Shown here piece after piece: positions 1 to 9,024 of a DNA stretch of 64,000 nt (position 1 is its first letter; each line of letters starts with the position of its first letter). The notes under the pieces are model-generated. The model searched no databases. It worked only from the letters and a program-made list of their open reading frames with translations, and was not told the DNA's origin. A program made the position numbers and the translations under genes. Source of the DNA: Vibrio rarus. GTDB lineage: Bacteria; Pseudomonadota; Gammaproteobacteria; Enterobacterales; Vibrionaceae. The stretch is taken from positions 62,001 through 126,000 of the forward strand of contig NZ_AP024901.1 of assembly GCF_024347075.1 (NCBI RefSeq). Reading direction: 5' to 3'.

Positions 1-334
1 TAGTCATACAAATATTGGGTATATTTTTGATTTATAGATATATAAATATTTCCTATAAGTAAAAACCAAGTAATTCAATTAACATATAATGTGATCTTCA
101 TCGCATTATATGCGGGTAACGATCTGTTTTTGTCTGTAACAAGCTATTTCTGTTATTTAACTCTCTCCGCTTAGAACTTTATCGAATGTTAGATGCAGAT
201 CACTTGTAGTATTTATGGAATTAAAAATGACGAGGCGTACGTCACAGTTAAAACTTATTGTAGTACAAGTTATCTCTGGTTCTGGTTAGAATTCCCCAAA
301 ATTACATATAACATTAATTTCATAAGGGTTAACG
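1..334. other. Intergenic region upstream of the SSS symporter
   Basis: No convincing gene is seen here; a 77-codon frame at 193-426 overlaps the symporter start and has no family resemblance. The stretch is AT-rich and holds the CRP-like palindrome at 84-111, so it is best read as the promoter region of the polysaccharide-utilisation genes that follow. Confidence 0.6.
90..105. promoter_or_regulatory. Probable CRP-binding site
   Basis: The sequence TGTGA-N6-TCGCA matches the CRP consensus TGTGA-N6-TCACA at 9 of 10 positions. It sits inside a longer palindrome (84-111) whose arms read ATATAATG outward. It lies about 230 bases before the symporter start. Catabolite activation would suit genes for using an algal polysaccharide, but that is inference from the site alone. 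Confidence 0.6.
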
Positions 335-2110
335 ATGGATCTCAATACAGTTATTGTTGGCGTCTATTTCCTATTCTTAATAGCAATAGGGTGGATGTTC
401 AGAACGTTTACAAGCACGACAAGTGATTACTTCCGAGGTGGCGGTAGTATGCTTTGGTGGATGGTTGGTGCGACGGCATTTATGACACAGTTTAGCGCAT
501 GGACATTTACCGGTGCCGCCGGTAAAGCGTACGCGGATGGTTTTGCGGTAGCCGTTATCTTTTTAGCCAACGCATTTGGCTACTTAATGAACTACTTATA
601 CTTCGCACCTAAATTTCGTCAACTACGTGTTGTCACGGTAATTCAAGCTATTCGTATGCGTTTTGGTAGCTTTAACGAGCAGGTATTTACCTGGTCAGGT
701 ATGCCAAACAGCGTAATATCTGCAGGTATATGGCTAAATGGTTTGGCTATTATTGCTTCAGGTATTTTTGGCTTTGATATGACGACAACGATAGTCCTAA
801 CCGGTCTTGTTGTTCTTGTTATGTCAGTTACCGGTGGTTCTTGGGCCGTTATCGCTTCTGATTTCATGCAGATGGTTATCATTATGGCAGTAACGGTTAC
901 CTGTGCGGTGGTTGCTATCATTCAAGGTGGTGGCGTGGGTGAAATAATCGCTAACTTCCCAACAGATGAGGGTGCTTCTTTCGTATCTGGTAACGATCTA
1001 AATTACTTAAGCATCTTTGGCATTTGGGCATTTTTCATTTTCGTTAAGCAGTTCTCTATTACCAATAACATGCTTAACTCTTACCGTTACCTAGCGGCAA
1101 AAGATTCTAAAAACGCCAAAAAAGCGGCGCTACTTGCTTGTGTACTAATGACGATTGGTCCTGCAATTTGGTTTATGCCTTCTTGGTTTATTGCAGGTCA
1201 AGGTGTTGATTTAGCAGCTATTTACCCTGATGCAGGCTCTAAAGCTGGTGACTTTGCTTACTTGTACTTCGTTGAAACCTTCATGCCAGCGGGTATGGTG
1301 GGTCTTTTGATTGCAGCTATGTTTGCCGCAACCATGTCTTCTATGGATTCAGGCCTTAACCGTAACTCTGGTATTTTTGTTAAGAACTTCTATGAACCAA
1401 TTTGTCGCCCAAATGCGACAGAAAAAGAGTTGGTTGTTGTTTCTAAGTTAACCTCTACTTTCTTTGGTATTGCCATTATCTTAGTCGCACTCTTTATTAA
1501 CTCACTGAAAGGTCTAAGCCTGTTCGATACTATGATGTATGTGGGTGCCCTTATCGGTTTCCCTATGACTATTCCTGCTTTCTGTGGTTTCTTTATTAAG
1601 AAGACACCTGATTGGGCTGGTTGGGGTACGTTAGTTGTTGGTGGTATCGTCTCTTACTACGTCGGCTTTGTTATTACGGCAGATATGGTCGCTAACTGGT
1701 TTAACCTTGAGCCTCTAACCGGTCGTGAGTGGTCAGATCTTAAAGTAGCGATTGGTCTTATTGGTCACTTAGTGTTCACTGCGGGCTTCTTCTGTCTTAC
1801 TACTTTGTTCTACAAGCCATTAAGTGCAGAGCGTCAAGCTGATGTTGATAAGTTCTTTAATAATCTGCACACGCCATTGGTTGCTGAGTCTGCAGAGCAA
1901 AAGGTACTGGATAACAAACAGCGTCGTATGCTAGGTACACTTATCGCGGTTGCAGGTGTGGGCGTTATGTTGATGTTTGCTTTGCCTAATCCATTATGGG
2001 GTCGTTTTATCTTCATATTGTGTGGCGCTATTGTCATGTCTGTGGGTCTGCTATTAGTGAAGGCCGTTGACGACACGACGGAAGAGTTACGTGAGCAAAC
2101 GGCTGAGTAA
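335..2110 (+). CDS. SSS-family sodium:solute symporter (probable oligo-/monosaccharide uptake)
   Basis: This 591-residue protein is an inner-membrane sodium/solute symporter of the SSS family. Hydrophobic segments run through nearly its whole length, with a short charged stretch near residues 495-530 before the last segments. The ATG at 335 follows AAGGGTT at a good distance. The next gene encodes a PL6 polysaccharide lyase, and SSS transporters of this kind commonly accompany alginate lyases in vibrios, where they import unsaturated uronates. The substrate (alginate-derived sugar) is therefore inferred from context. An intrinsic terminator directly follows the stop codon. A CRP-like site lies upstream. 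Confidence 0.85.
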   Translation: MDLNTVIVGVYFLFLIAIGWMFRTFTSTTSDYFRGGGSMLWWMVGATAFMTQFSAWTFTGAAGKAYADGFAVAVIFLANAFGYLMNYLYFAPKFRQLRVVTVIQAIRMRFGSFNEQVFTWSGMPNSVISAGIWLNGLAIIASGIFGFDMTTTIVLTGLVVLVMSVTGGSWAVIASDFMQMVIIMAVTVTCAVVAIIQGGGVGEIIANFPTDEGASFVSGNDLNYLSIFGIWAFFIFVKQFSITNNMLNSYRYLAAKDSKNAKKAALLACVLMTIGPAIWFMPSWFIAGQGVDLAAIYPDAGSKAGDFAYLYFVETFMPAGMVGLLIAAMFAATMSSMDSGLNRNSGIFVKNFYEPICRPNATEKELVVVSKLTSTFFGIAIILVALFINSLKGLSLFDTMMYVGALIGFPMTIPAFCGFFIKKTPDWAGWGTLVVGGIVSYYVGFVITADMVANWFNLEPLTGREWSDLKVAIGLIGHLVFTAGFFCLTTLFYKPLSAERQADVDKFFNNLHTPLVAESAEQKVLDNKQRRMLGTLIAVAGVGVMLMFALPNPLWGRFIFILCGAIVMSVGLLLVKAVDDTTEELREQTAE

Positions 2111-2134
2111 TTTGTAAGCTATTCTTAATTTGGT

Positions 2135-2160
2135 GCGGGTGTTATTGCCCGCCTTTTTTT
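2135..2160 (+). terminator. Rho-independent terminator after the symporter gene
   Basis: A GCGGG/CCCGC stem with an 8-base loop is followed by seven T residues. It stands only 25 bases before the lyase start codon, so the lyase is expressed by read-through or from a promoter overlapping this hairpin. Confidence 0.75.
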
Positions 2161-2184
2161 GCCCCATAATCGACGAGACAAAAA

Positions 2185-3753
2185 ATGAAAAAAACTGCCA
2201 TTGCTTTAGCTGCAACGTTTGCTTTGTCTGGCTGTAGCTTATTTAGTGATACTGAACAAAAAACCATGACCACAGCGGACGTGAACCGTTCAGTGTTACT
2301 AGACAGTGAACGATTAACTGTGATTGATCGCGACAGTATGGAAGAGGCGTATCAAGGTGAAGTTGTGCAATTGCGTAACAAAATCCTTAACGCGAAAGAG
2401 GGTGATGTCATTGAGATAGAGGCGGGCAAGTATCGCAATCTTGGTCAACTGACTATCGAAGCGAATAACGTTACAATTAAAGCGCGAAAGCCTGGTACAG
2501 CTTGGATCACTGGCTTAGTTCAGTTTGAGCTAAAAGGTGACAACATCACTATTGATGGTTTGGTCTTTACTGAAGGGGGGCCAAACGAACGTTTTGGTGG
2601 GGTTCGCATGATGGGTGATAGTAATATTTTGCGTAATTCAACGTTTTACTACTTCAATGATGATTACCCATACCAACCCGATACTCGTCGCTCTGAATAC
2701 CCGAAATACCTTTGGGTTTCCTTATGGGGCAAAGAGGGTCAAGTGGTCAACAACCGTTTTGAAGGCAAACAAAAGCGTGGCACTTTAATTGGGGTGCAAA
2801 AGAATGAAACCCCTGATAACCATATTATTAAACACAATATTTTTGTTGATCAAAAGCCCAACCAATACAATGAGTTTGATATCAAAGAAGCGATTCGATA
2901 CAACGGCAACAGTTGGGAAGCGATTCGTATTGGTGATTCAAAGTCATCGCAATGGCCTTCAAACAGCCAGTTTGTAGAAAACCTGTTGGTGGGTATGGAT
3001 GGTGAGCGCGAACTGATCTCGATTAAATCGGGTGGCAATGTTATTGGTGGTAACACGATTTTTGCTAGCACCGCCTTGATATCTCTTCGCCATGGTAAAG
3101 CCAATGTGGTTGAAGATAACGTCATTTTAGGAAACAAAAAACGTTTAACCGGTGGGATGCGTATCTATGATGAAGATCATGTGATTCGTAATAACTATAT
3201 TGCGAATACTCGCGGTCGTGATGGCTTAATTGCAGGTAACGCGGATCTTCGTGGTGGTATTGTTATTAATACGGGTATTATCGATGTGGCTAATGGTGAA
3301 CAACTTGACCAATCTGTTAAGGGAAAAGAACTTAACAAGCAGTGGACACCTAAGAATATCGCTATCGAGAACAACACATTAGTTGATACAGAGTGGGGGA
3401 TTGTCTATGGCAACCAAACTCACCGTGTGAGCTTGTTCGACAATAAAGAAGTAGAAAGCATTTTTTCTGGGGTAGATATCAGATTTAAAGGTAATTTAGT
3501 GGATAACTCGGCCAACCCAGAGTTTGTTGCGGTACGCGCTTCTGCTGATTTCCCACTGCGTGATGCCACATATTCTGATGAAGTGTATGTGGGGACAGTC
3601 ACCGAAGCGGGGCAAATTCCGGCATACTCCGCTGAACTGCCCTCTATTACCACGGTAAATGGCTTTGAATCTGCACAAAATGTCGGAGCGGATGTGTCTA
3701 AACTGACCATTATTACTGCAGATATTGCAGGACCAGACTACGTAATTAAATAA
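2185..3753 (+). CDS. Polysaccharide lyase family 6 (alginate lyase-like) lipoprotein
   Basis: The 522-residue product starts with a lipoprotein signal peptide (lipobox LSGC, Cys about residue 17), so it should be anchored in the outer membrane. The body is a right-handed beta-helix of the chondroitinase B/alginate lyase type. The PL6 catalytic pair is visible: Lys281 in SIKSGGN and Arg302 in SLRHG, 21 residues apart as in chondroitinase B (Lys250/Arg271). The family cleaves uronate polysaccharides by beta-elimination, usually alginate in marine vibrios. Length fits a single-domain PL6 enzyme. The preceding symporter gene suggests a degradation and uptake pair. Which polymer is cut cannot be decided from sequence by eye. 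Confidence 0.85.
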   Translation: MKKTAIALAATFALSGCSLFSDTEQKTMTTADVNRSVLLDSERLTVIDRDSMEEAYQGEVVQLRNKILNAKEGDVIEIEAGKYRNLGQLTIEANNVTIKARKPGTAWITGLVQFELKGDNITIDGLVFTEGGPNERFGGVRMMGDSNILRNSTFYYFNDDYPYQPDTRRSEYPKYLWVSLWGKEGQVVNNRFEGKQKRGTLIGVQKNETPDNHIIKHNIFVDQKPNQYNEFDIKEAIRYNGNSWEAIRIGDSKSSQWPSNSQFVENLLVGMDGERELISIKSGGNVIGGNTIFASTALISLRHGKANVVEDNVILGNKKRLTGGMRIYDEDHVIRNNYIANTRGRDGLIAGNADLRGGIVINTGIIDVANGEQLDQSVKGKELNKQWTPKNIAIENNTLVDTEWGIVYGNQTHRVSLFDNKEVESIFSGVDIRFKGNLVDNSANPEFVAVRASADFPLRDATYSDEVYVGTVTEAGQIPAYSAELPSITTVNGFESAQNVGADVSKLTIITADIAGPDYVIK

Positions 3754-3786
3754 AATATAACCACGTAGATGGCTAGGTAGAAGCAA

Positions 3787-3817
3787 GGCGGGCATGTTTA
3801 CTCATGCTCGCCTTTTT
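3787..3817 (+). terminator. Terminator after the PL6 lyase gene
   Basis: GGCGGGCATG pairs with CATGCTCGCC across a 6-base loop, with one G-U pair, and five T residues follow. It closes the symporter-lyase unit. Confidence 0.8.
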
Positions 3818-4086
3818 CTATTTTTATGGCTTTTTACCCTCACGGCAAATAACAACCCAGTCTAAGGCTGGATTACCTATAGTGTGGGGGAATACAGTTC
3901 ATTGTGTTAAATGTTTATAACGTCTATTTGTTCGTCTGAGATTGTGTAATTAGCTGTGAATTATGAGTGAATGGCTATTAATGGTGCTATTTCGCGCCTA
4001 AAAATAAGAGCAGTGACGCATAATGGTAATGATTTTTTTCTAATATTGATTATAATGCGCGCGATAAATCAACGAATAAGGTAAAT
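3818..4086. other. Intergenic region upstream of the SH3b protein
   Basis: Between the lyase terminator and the next gene there is AT-rich sequence with no credible frame. It presumably carries the promoter of the SH3b gene; no specific operator was recognised. Confidence 0.5.
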
Positions 4087-4860
4087 ATGAGCGATTGCGA
4101 TGAATCCAGTTTATTGGATAGTATTATAGAAACACTCGGTATTATGGCGTTTTGTTACATTGCGTACACGGCAACAAAAGCGCTGGTGTCACTGTTGTTT
4201 GTGGTCGTATCTTGGGTTATGCGCGGGGTTTACTATGTCATTGCAGGGCTACTTATCGCCCTTGATCACGTTATTTATGATAAAAAAGATAGAAAGTCTG
4301 CATTTAATGTAGATAACATAATGCATCCACGCCATTCTCGTGCGTTAGTGAATGATAAAAGTCGACATAGAATTACGATTGGCTTGATGGTGATGGGCTT
4401 CATTGGTGGTGTTTCAGCCACGGTATTGAACTCGGCAGACTACCATCAACATACAACCGTCGCGGAGACCGCCCAAGTAACCGCTAAATCTCTTAATGTA
4501 AGGCGTCATCCATCGGCAACGGCTCAGGTTGAGTTTAAATTGATGCATCTCGATTTGGTAAAAGTCTTTAAGCAATCCGACTCTTGGTCTTATATTCAAG
4601 CGGGACAGGCGAGAGGATGGGTCGCTTCTAAATATCTTGCTCAAACTAAAAGCCGAGCAAAAAAATTGAGTAAACAACTGGCTAAGTTAACTGTTGAGAA
4701 AGCGAATGCGCGAAACCTGCCTTCCATGAAAGGAAAGGTATTGTTTCAACTGCAAGGCGATGGTTTTGTCAATATTTTAAAGCAGCAGCAGGGCTGGTCT
4801 TTAATTAGCACCAATGGTTATGAGGGTTGGGTTGCCACTAAATTGTTAGCGAGTCAATAA
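4087..4860 (+). CDS. Membrane-anchored protein with two bacterial SH3 domains
   Basis: The 257-residue product has hydrophobic segments in its N-terminal third (about residues 15-60) and another near 95-115. Two SH3b repeats follow, at about 130-187 and 200-253. Each has the pattern of a LNVR/ANARNLPS-type first strand, a central VKVF or VNIL strand, and a closing GWVASKYL or GWVATKLL. SH3b domains usually bind peptidoglycan or other cell-wall peptides, so an envelope role is likely. It stands alone on this strand and converges with the next gene. No closer function is recognised. Confidence 0.7.
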   Translation: MSDCDESSLLDSIIETLGIMAFCYIAYTATKALVSLLFVVVSWVMRGVYYVIAGLLIALDHVIYDKKDRKSAFNVDNIMHPRHSRALVNDKSRHRITIGLMVMGFIGGVSATVLNSADYHQHTTVAETAQVTAKSLNVRRHPSATAQVEFKLMHLDLVKVFKQSDSWSYIQAGQARGWVASKYLAQTKSRAKKLSKQLAKLTVEKANARNLPSMKGKVLFQLQGDGFVNILKQQQGWSLISTNGYEGWVATKLLASQ

Positions 4861-4958
4861 TCGTCGGCCTTGTAATAACAAATTATGCCTCGGTCAAATA
4901 CAGCTAAAATCCTTGGCCGAGGGGTATTAACCTTGCTCATTGGGTCCTAACATACCCT

Positions 4959-5798
4959 TTAAGCTGATATGCTTGCATTGGCTTTAGCCGTAATGCATCG
5001 TTCTAGTTGATGCTTGATAACCTGCTTATAGACTTTAAATATTTGTAAAGAGAGCTCACTTGTATCGCAATACAGCGTTGAGATTGTAATTTCTTTACTT
5101 GATGCAGGGTTTTGACTAAGAGTGGGAGTTTGGCCGTATACAAGGCAATGAACCGAATGAGTTAATTGTTCGGTGAGCGTGTTTAACGATTGTTGATTGC
5201 TGAATCCCGTCTTGTCAAAACGGCGTATTTTGGAGACTAAGTTATGTGCTCTGCCAACCATTAATTTTGGATTACGTAATCCATTTTGTATCGCGGACCC
5301 AATACTGATTCGGTATTGCGTGAGCGCATCCAGTATATCTAATAATCCTTGCCATTGATGGTTGTATTCCACCATCGACAGTTTCATCCCTTTTAAGCTC
5401 ATTAACACCGCGCAATCACAGCAAAAAAACAACAAACGAATGACCTGCCCATGAAGCACTAAATGTTTAGACAATGATTGTTGATGATCATTTTGGATTA
5501 ATTGGTGCAATCGAATGGCTAAAATACGTCGTTCAGGACCACTTCCAAGGTAGGGGTAAGCGGCAACTCTATTACTTAGAGTATTCAGCGTGTCTTTAGC
5601 TTTAGCAATGGCTATAGCATCCACTTTTTGCTGGGTTAACCTCTTGTACATGAGAGAACGATGTAACCTTACCGCTTCAATTAAAGAAAACACCAACTGA
5701 ATGGTTTGAAAACCTTGAGACAGAGTTGTTATTGATGGATTAAGAGCCTTTCTTGTACTGTTGTGCTTGATAAGCAACATGTTGCTTGATATGTCCAT
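4959..5798 (-). CDS. Hypothetical helical protein
   Basis: I do not recognise this roughly 279-residue protein. It appears mostly alpha-helical, with no signal peptide and a pair of cysteines in an FFCCDC stretch near the middle. The frame can start at 5807, but there AAGG abuts the ATG; the in-frame ATG at 5798 has AAGGA at normal spacing and is preferred. Its content of leucine, glutamine and basic residues recalls helical sensory domains, which is only an impression. It converges with the SH3b gene and is divergent from the antiporter gene. Confidence 0.55.
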   Translation of the reverse strand: MDISSNMLLIKHNSTRKALNPSITTLSQGFQTIQLVFSLIEAVRLHRSLMYKRLTQQKVDAIAIAKAKDTLNTLSNRVAAYPYLGSGPERRILAIRLHQLIQNDHQQSLSKHLVLHGQVIRLLFFCCDCAVLMSLKGMKLSMVEYNHQWQGLLDILDALTQYRISIGSAIQNGLRNPKLMVGRAHNLVSKIRRFDKTGFSNQQSLNTLTEQLTHSVHCLVYGQTPTLSQNPASSKEITISTLYCDTSELSLQIFKVYKQVIKHQLERCITAKANASISA

Positions 5799-6004
5799 AA
5801 TAGCCATCCTTAATGTTCACATAACCTAATCGCATTCATGATTAATATGCAACTAAAGTGCCAATAATTAAGTTGCTGATATTATAGGCTTTACCTTTGT
5901 TATTGACATTTATAAAGGGCTATTTTAGTGCGTAACTGCTTATTTAAAGGGCACTGAATATGACATTTGTTCACAACCTAGTGATTACAATTTACGAGGA
6001 GATA

Positions 6005-6058
6005 ATGTGGAATAAGTGTTTGAATCGACTAAGGTGTGTACAGGTAGTCATAATTTAG
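6005..6058 (+). CDS. Possible 17-residue leader peptide before the antiporter
   Basis: A short frame begins at ATG 6005, six bases after a strong GAGGAG ribosome binding site, and stops at TAG 6056-6058, nine bases before the antiporter ATG. The antiporter itself has only a poor binding site (GTGGA). The arrangement suggests translational coupling or a regulatory upstream peptide. It could also be chance, since the frame is very short. Confidence 0.35.
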   Translation: MWNKCLNRLRCVQVVII

Positions 6059-6067
6059 TGGATCACT

Positions 6068-7879
6068 ATGCATGAGGATTGGGCTGCGCTGGGAATTGCG
6101 GCGCTAGGGATTGTGGGGTTGGGTTGCCAATGGTTGGCATGGCGATTGAAGCTACCCGCGATTTTGTTTTTGTTGCTGGCTGGGATAATCGCAGGCCCTA
6201 TTAGTGGATGGCTACAGCCACAGATCATCTTTGGTGAGCATTTTTTTGCTTTGGTCTCTTTAGCGGTGGCTGTCATTCTTTTTGAGGGAAGCCTAACGCT
6301 TAAGTTTTCAGAAATAAAAGAAGTGAGCAATACGGTTTGGAGCATTGTCTCTATTGGCGCGTTGATCTCTTGGGCGGTCACCAGTATTGCGACGCATTTT
6401 TTGTTAGGGTTTGACTGGTCTATCTCCTTGTTGTTTGGCAGTTTAACGGTTGTGACAGGGCCGACTGTTATTGTACCTTTGCTTCGCACTGTTAGGCCCA
6501 GTGCTCGGTTGTCGAATATTCTTCGATGGGAGGGGATCTTAATTGATCCTCTTGGTGCTCTGTTTGTGGTGATGATCTACGAATTTATTATTTCAAGCAG
6601 TTCTGCGCAAAGCATGACGGTGTTTGGTTTAATTATCTTGATTGGATTTGGAGTAGGCGTTGCTGCTGGAGCGGGTGTAGCGAGTGTACTTCGTCGCGGT
6701 TGGTTACCTGAATACTTGCAACCTTTTGCCGTATTAAGCATTGTTCTTGCGGTGTTTGCAGGCTCAAATTATCTTGAATCTGAAGCCGGGTTACTCACTG
6801 TGACTGTGATGGGGATCTGGCTTGCTAATGCAAAAGAGGTCAGTATTCAGCATATTTTGCATTTCAAAGAGAATCTGACGGTGATGTTTATTACAGGTCT
6901 CTTCATCATTTTGGCCGCCCGAATAGATCTTGAGGATTTTCAGGCTCTAGGTTGGAGCGCTGTAGTTTTGTTTGTTGTGATTCAACTTGTTTCTCGTCCT
7001 TTATCAATTTTATTTGCGACATTACGTAGCCAATTACATTTCAAAGAGAAGGTTTTTTTGGGCTGGGTTGCGCCTAGAGGGATTGTGGCCGCTTCTATTT
7101 CTGCTTTGTTCGCCATTAAGTTGTATGCGTTTGGTATTGAAGATGCCAAATTACTGGTACCTTTGGTCTTTATGGTCATTATTGGCACGGTAGTGTTACA
7201 GAGCATTTCAGCCAAACCTGTCGCTCGATGGTTGGATGTAGCAGAACCAGCCCCTCGTGGATTTTTGATTATTGGTGCTAATGATGTGGCGCGACCGATT
7301 GCGTTAGCCTTATCTAAATATGATTTACGTGTGGTTGTTGCCGATTCAAATTGGGATTATATCAGTCAGGCAAAAATGTCTGGTTTGGAGTTCTATTATG
7401 GTAACCCTACCTCTAGCCATGCGGATGAATATTTAGATTTAATTGGCATAGGGCATGTGGTGGCTCTGAGTCCCGATAAGCATTTTAATATAATGGCGTG
7501 CATGCAATACCGCTCTGATTTTGGTGGACATCGAGTTTTTTGTTTAAGGGATGCAAAAAACAATAATGATTTTAAGCACATGGTAAGTAAAGAAGCTTAT
7601 GGGCAGATATTATTCTCCGCCAAGCATAGCTTTAAAAAGTTAGCCACCTTGATCAATCAAGGGGCTGAGATTAAGCATACCAAGCTGAGTGAAAGTTTTA
7701 CCTATCAAGATTACTTGCAGCAATATAATAGAAACTTGATTCAGACTCTGTTTATAGTGACTCGCTTGAACCGAGTCCAGATGGTGTCTGAGGGACAGGT
7801 GTGCTCTCCTGAACCCGGTGAAATCATAGTGTCTTTAATTAAAAAAGCGTGGGTAGGCGAAGATAGACGAGATCATTAA
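6068..7879 (+). CDS. CPA1-type sodium(potassium)/proton antiporter with TrkA-N domain
   Basis: The product (603 residues) has an N-terminal membrane part of about 395 residues typical of the Na+/H+ exchanger fold. It includes conserved stretches such as LFGSLTVVTGPTVIVPLLRT and GWVAPRGIVAAS. From about residue 398 it continues into a cytoplasmic Rossmann-like TrkA-N domain beginning GFLIIGANDVARPIA, which binds NAD(H) or another nucleotide and gates transport. It probably extrudes Na+ or K+ in exchange for protons and so helps pH and salt tolerance. Context gives no partner gene. The ATG at 6068 has a weak ribosome binding site; see the possible leader peptide just upstream. Confidence 0.85.
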   Translation: MHEDWAALGIAALGIVGLGCQWLAWRLKLPAILFLLLAGIIAGPISGWLQPQIIFGEHFFALVSLAVAVILFEGSLTLKFSEIKEVSNTVWSIVSIGALISWAVTSIATHFLLGFDWSISLLFGSLTVVTGPTVIVPLLRTVRPSARLSNILRWEGILIDPLGALFVVMIYEFIISSSSAQSMTVFGLIILIGFGVGVAAGAGVASVLRRGWLPEYLQPFAVLSIVLAVFAGSNYLESEAGLLTVTVMGIWLANAKEVSIQHILHFKENLTVMFITGLFIILAARIDLEDFQALGWSAVVLFVVIQLVSRPLSILFATLRSQLHFKEKVFLGWVAPRGIVAASISALFAIKLYAFGIEDAKLLVPLVFMVIIGTVVLQSISAKPVARWLDVAEPAPRGFLIIGANDVARPIALALSKYDLRVVVADSNWDYISQAKMSGLEFYYGNPTSSHADEYLDLIGIGHVVALSPDKHFNIMACMQYRSDFGGHRVFCLRDAKNNNDFKHMVSKEAYGQILFSAKHSFKKLATLINQGAEIKHTKLSESFTYQDYLQQYNRNLIQTLFIVTRLNRVQMVSEGQVCSPEPGEIIVSLIKKAWVGEDRRDH

Positions 7880-7994
7880 GTTGAAGCTATTATGGACAAT
7901 ATTCACCATAATGATTGGTGTTAAAGAGCCTTTTTTATTGTTGTAGATCCTCATATTATTCGCTCCATCGACAACGCTTATGAGGAAATTCATT

Positions 7995-8654
7995 ATGTCA
8001 CACCCAATTATCAATGATTTGAATGCTCGTTACACCGCTAAGAAATACGACACTAATAAACGCATTTCAGCTGAAGATATGGAAGTACTTAAAGAAGCTA
8101 TTCGCTTATCGGCGTCATCAATTAATTCACAGCCATGGAAGTTTATTGTCATTGAAAGCGATGCGGCTAAACAGCGCTTTCACGACACCTTTGCGAATAT
8201 GCATCAGTTTAACCAACCGCATGCAAAAGAAGCTTCTCATATCATTTTATTCGCCCACAATCCGACCTTTACGAAAGATGATTATCGTAAAGTGGTAGAT
8301 GCTGAAGTGAGTTCTGGCCACTTACCTGCCGACATGTATGACACAATGCTAAATGGGGCGTTCGGTTTTGTTGAAAATAATACCGATGAAACGGGCTTTA
8401 ATGGCCATTGGACAAAAGCTCAAACCTATATCGCGGTAGGAAATACGTTACATACCCTAGCTCGCATGGGTATTGCATCTACTCCAATGGAAGGCGTTGA
8501 TCCTGCACTTATTGGCGAAATTTTTTCTGAAGAATTAGATGGTTATCAATGTGATTTTGCTCTTGCTATCGGTTACCACCTTGACGGTGAAGATTATAAC
8601 TATGGAAAACCTAAAGCACGTTTAGCAACAGATGATGTAATAACAGTTGTTTAA
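7995..8654 (+). CDS. NAD(P)H nitroreductase family protein (NfsB-like)
   Basis: The protein is an FMN-dependent nitroreductase of the NfsB/FRase I type. It opens with the family pattern of a helix then ARYTAKKYD, followed by LRLSASSINSQPW-like sequence (here IRLSASSINSQPWKF) and ends near GYHLDGEDYN. Length is 219 residues from the ATG at 7995, close to the usual 217. The in-frame ATG at 7980 adds five residues but has no binding site, while AGGA precedes 7995 properly. The enzyme reduces nitro-aromatics, quinones or flavin in the cytoplasm. It is monocistronic with its own terminator. Confidence 0.85.
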   Translation: MSHPIINDLNARYTAKKYDTNKRISAEDMEVLKEAIRLSASSINSQPWKFIVIESDAAKQRFHDTFANMHQFNQPHAKEASHIILFAHNPTFTKDDYRKVVDAEVSSGHLPADMYDTMLNGAFGFVENNTDETGFNGHWTKAQTYIAVGNTLHTLARMGIASTPMEGVDPALIGEIFSEELDGYQCDFALAIGYHLDGEDYNYGKPKARLATDDVITVV

Positions 8655-8670
8655 TTAAAAGCAAATCACT

Positions 8671-8706
8671 AAAAAAAGGGCTAGGTGAGAACCGAGCCCT
8701 TTTTTC
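8671..8706 (+). terminator. Terminator after the nitroreductase gene
   Basis: AAAAAAGGGCT pairs perfectly with AGCCCTTTTTT around a loop of about 12 bases, giving a classical A-tract/T-tract hairpin. Confidence 0.85.
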
Positions 8707-8729
8707 GTTTTTCAGAACTAATTTTTAGA

Positions 8730-8787
8730 GGACAGTCTAATTATTTGCTTGTGATAGTGTGGCAAATTAAAGGGACAGTCTGATTAT
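8730..8787 (+). repeat. Pair of GGACAGTCTRATTAT direct repeats
   Basis: GGACAGTCTAATTAT (8730-8744) recurs as GGACAGTCTGATTAT (8773-8787), 43 bases apart with one difference. Such GGACAGTC words resemble the short palindrome-tip repeats dispersed by RAYT transposases. The remaining sequence between the nitroreductase terminator and the SDR gene (8655-9024) shows no gene. Confidence 0.5.
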
Positions 8788-9024
8788 GAATAAGCCTACA
8801 CTTATACTTATGTATGCATGAGGCTTTATTTGTGTAAAAGATAATCACATTTTGTGAACTATGACGCTTAAAGACTTAAAACAGACGGTTTCATTAAAAA
8901 CCTTATTGTAATACAATTAATCTAAGTTGCTGAAGGTATTAGTTAGTTGTTCGTGAAAGTGGTACGACATCTAGACTTTTAATTACCTTTAGTGAGGTAT
9001 CCATTCAATAAAGAGAACATCAAT

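Noticed and set aside
193..426. 77-codon open frame upstream of and overlapping the symporter start
   Set aside because: No family resemblance, no good ribosome binding site, and it overlaps a clear gene in another phase.
4888..4922. CCTCGGTCAA/TTGGCCGAGG hairpin between the SH3b gene and the converging gene
   Set aside because: The stem is good but no T tract follows, so it was not listed as a terminator.
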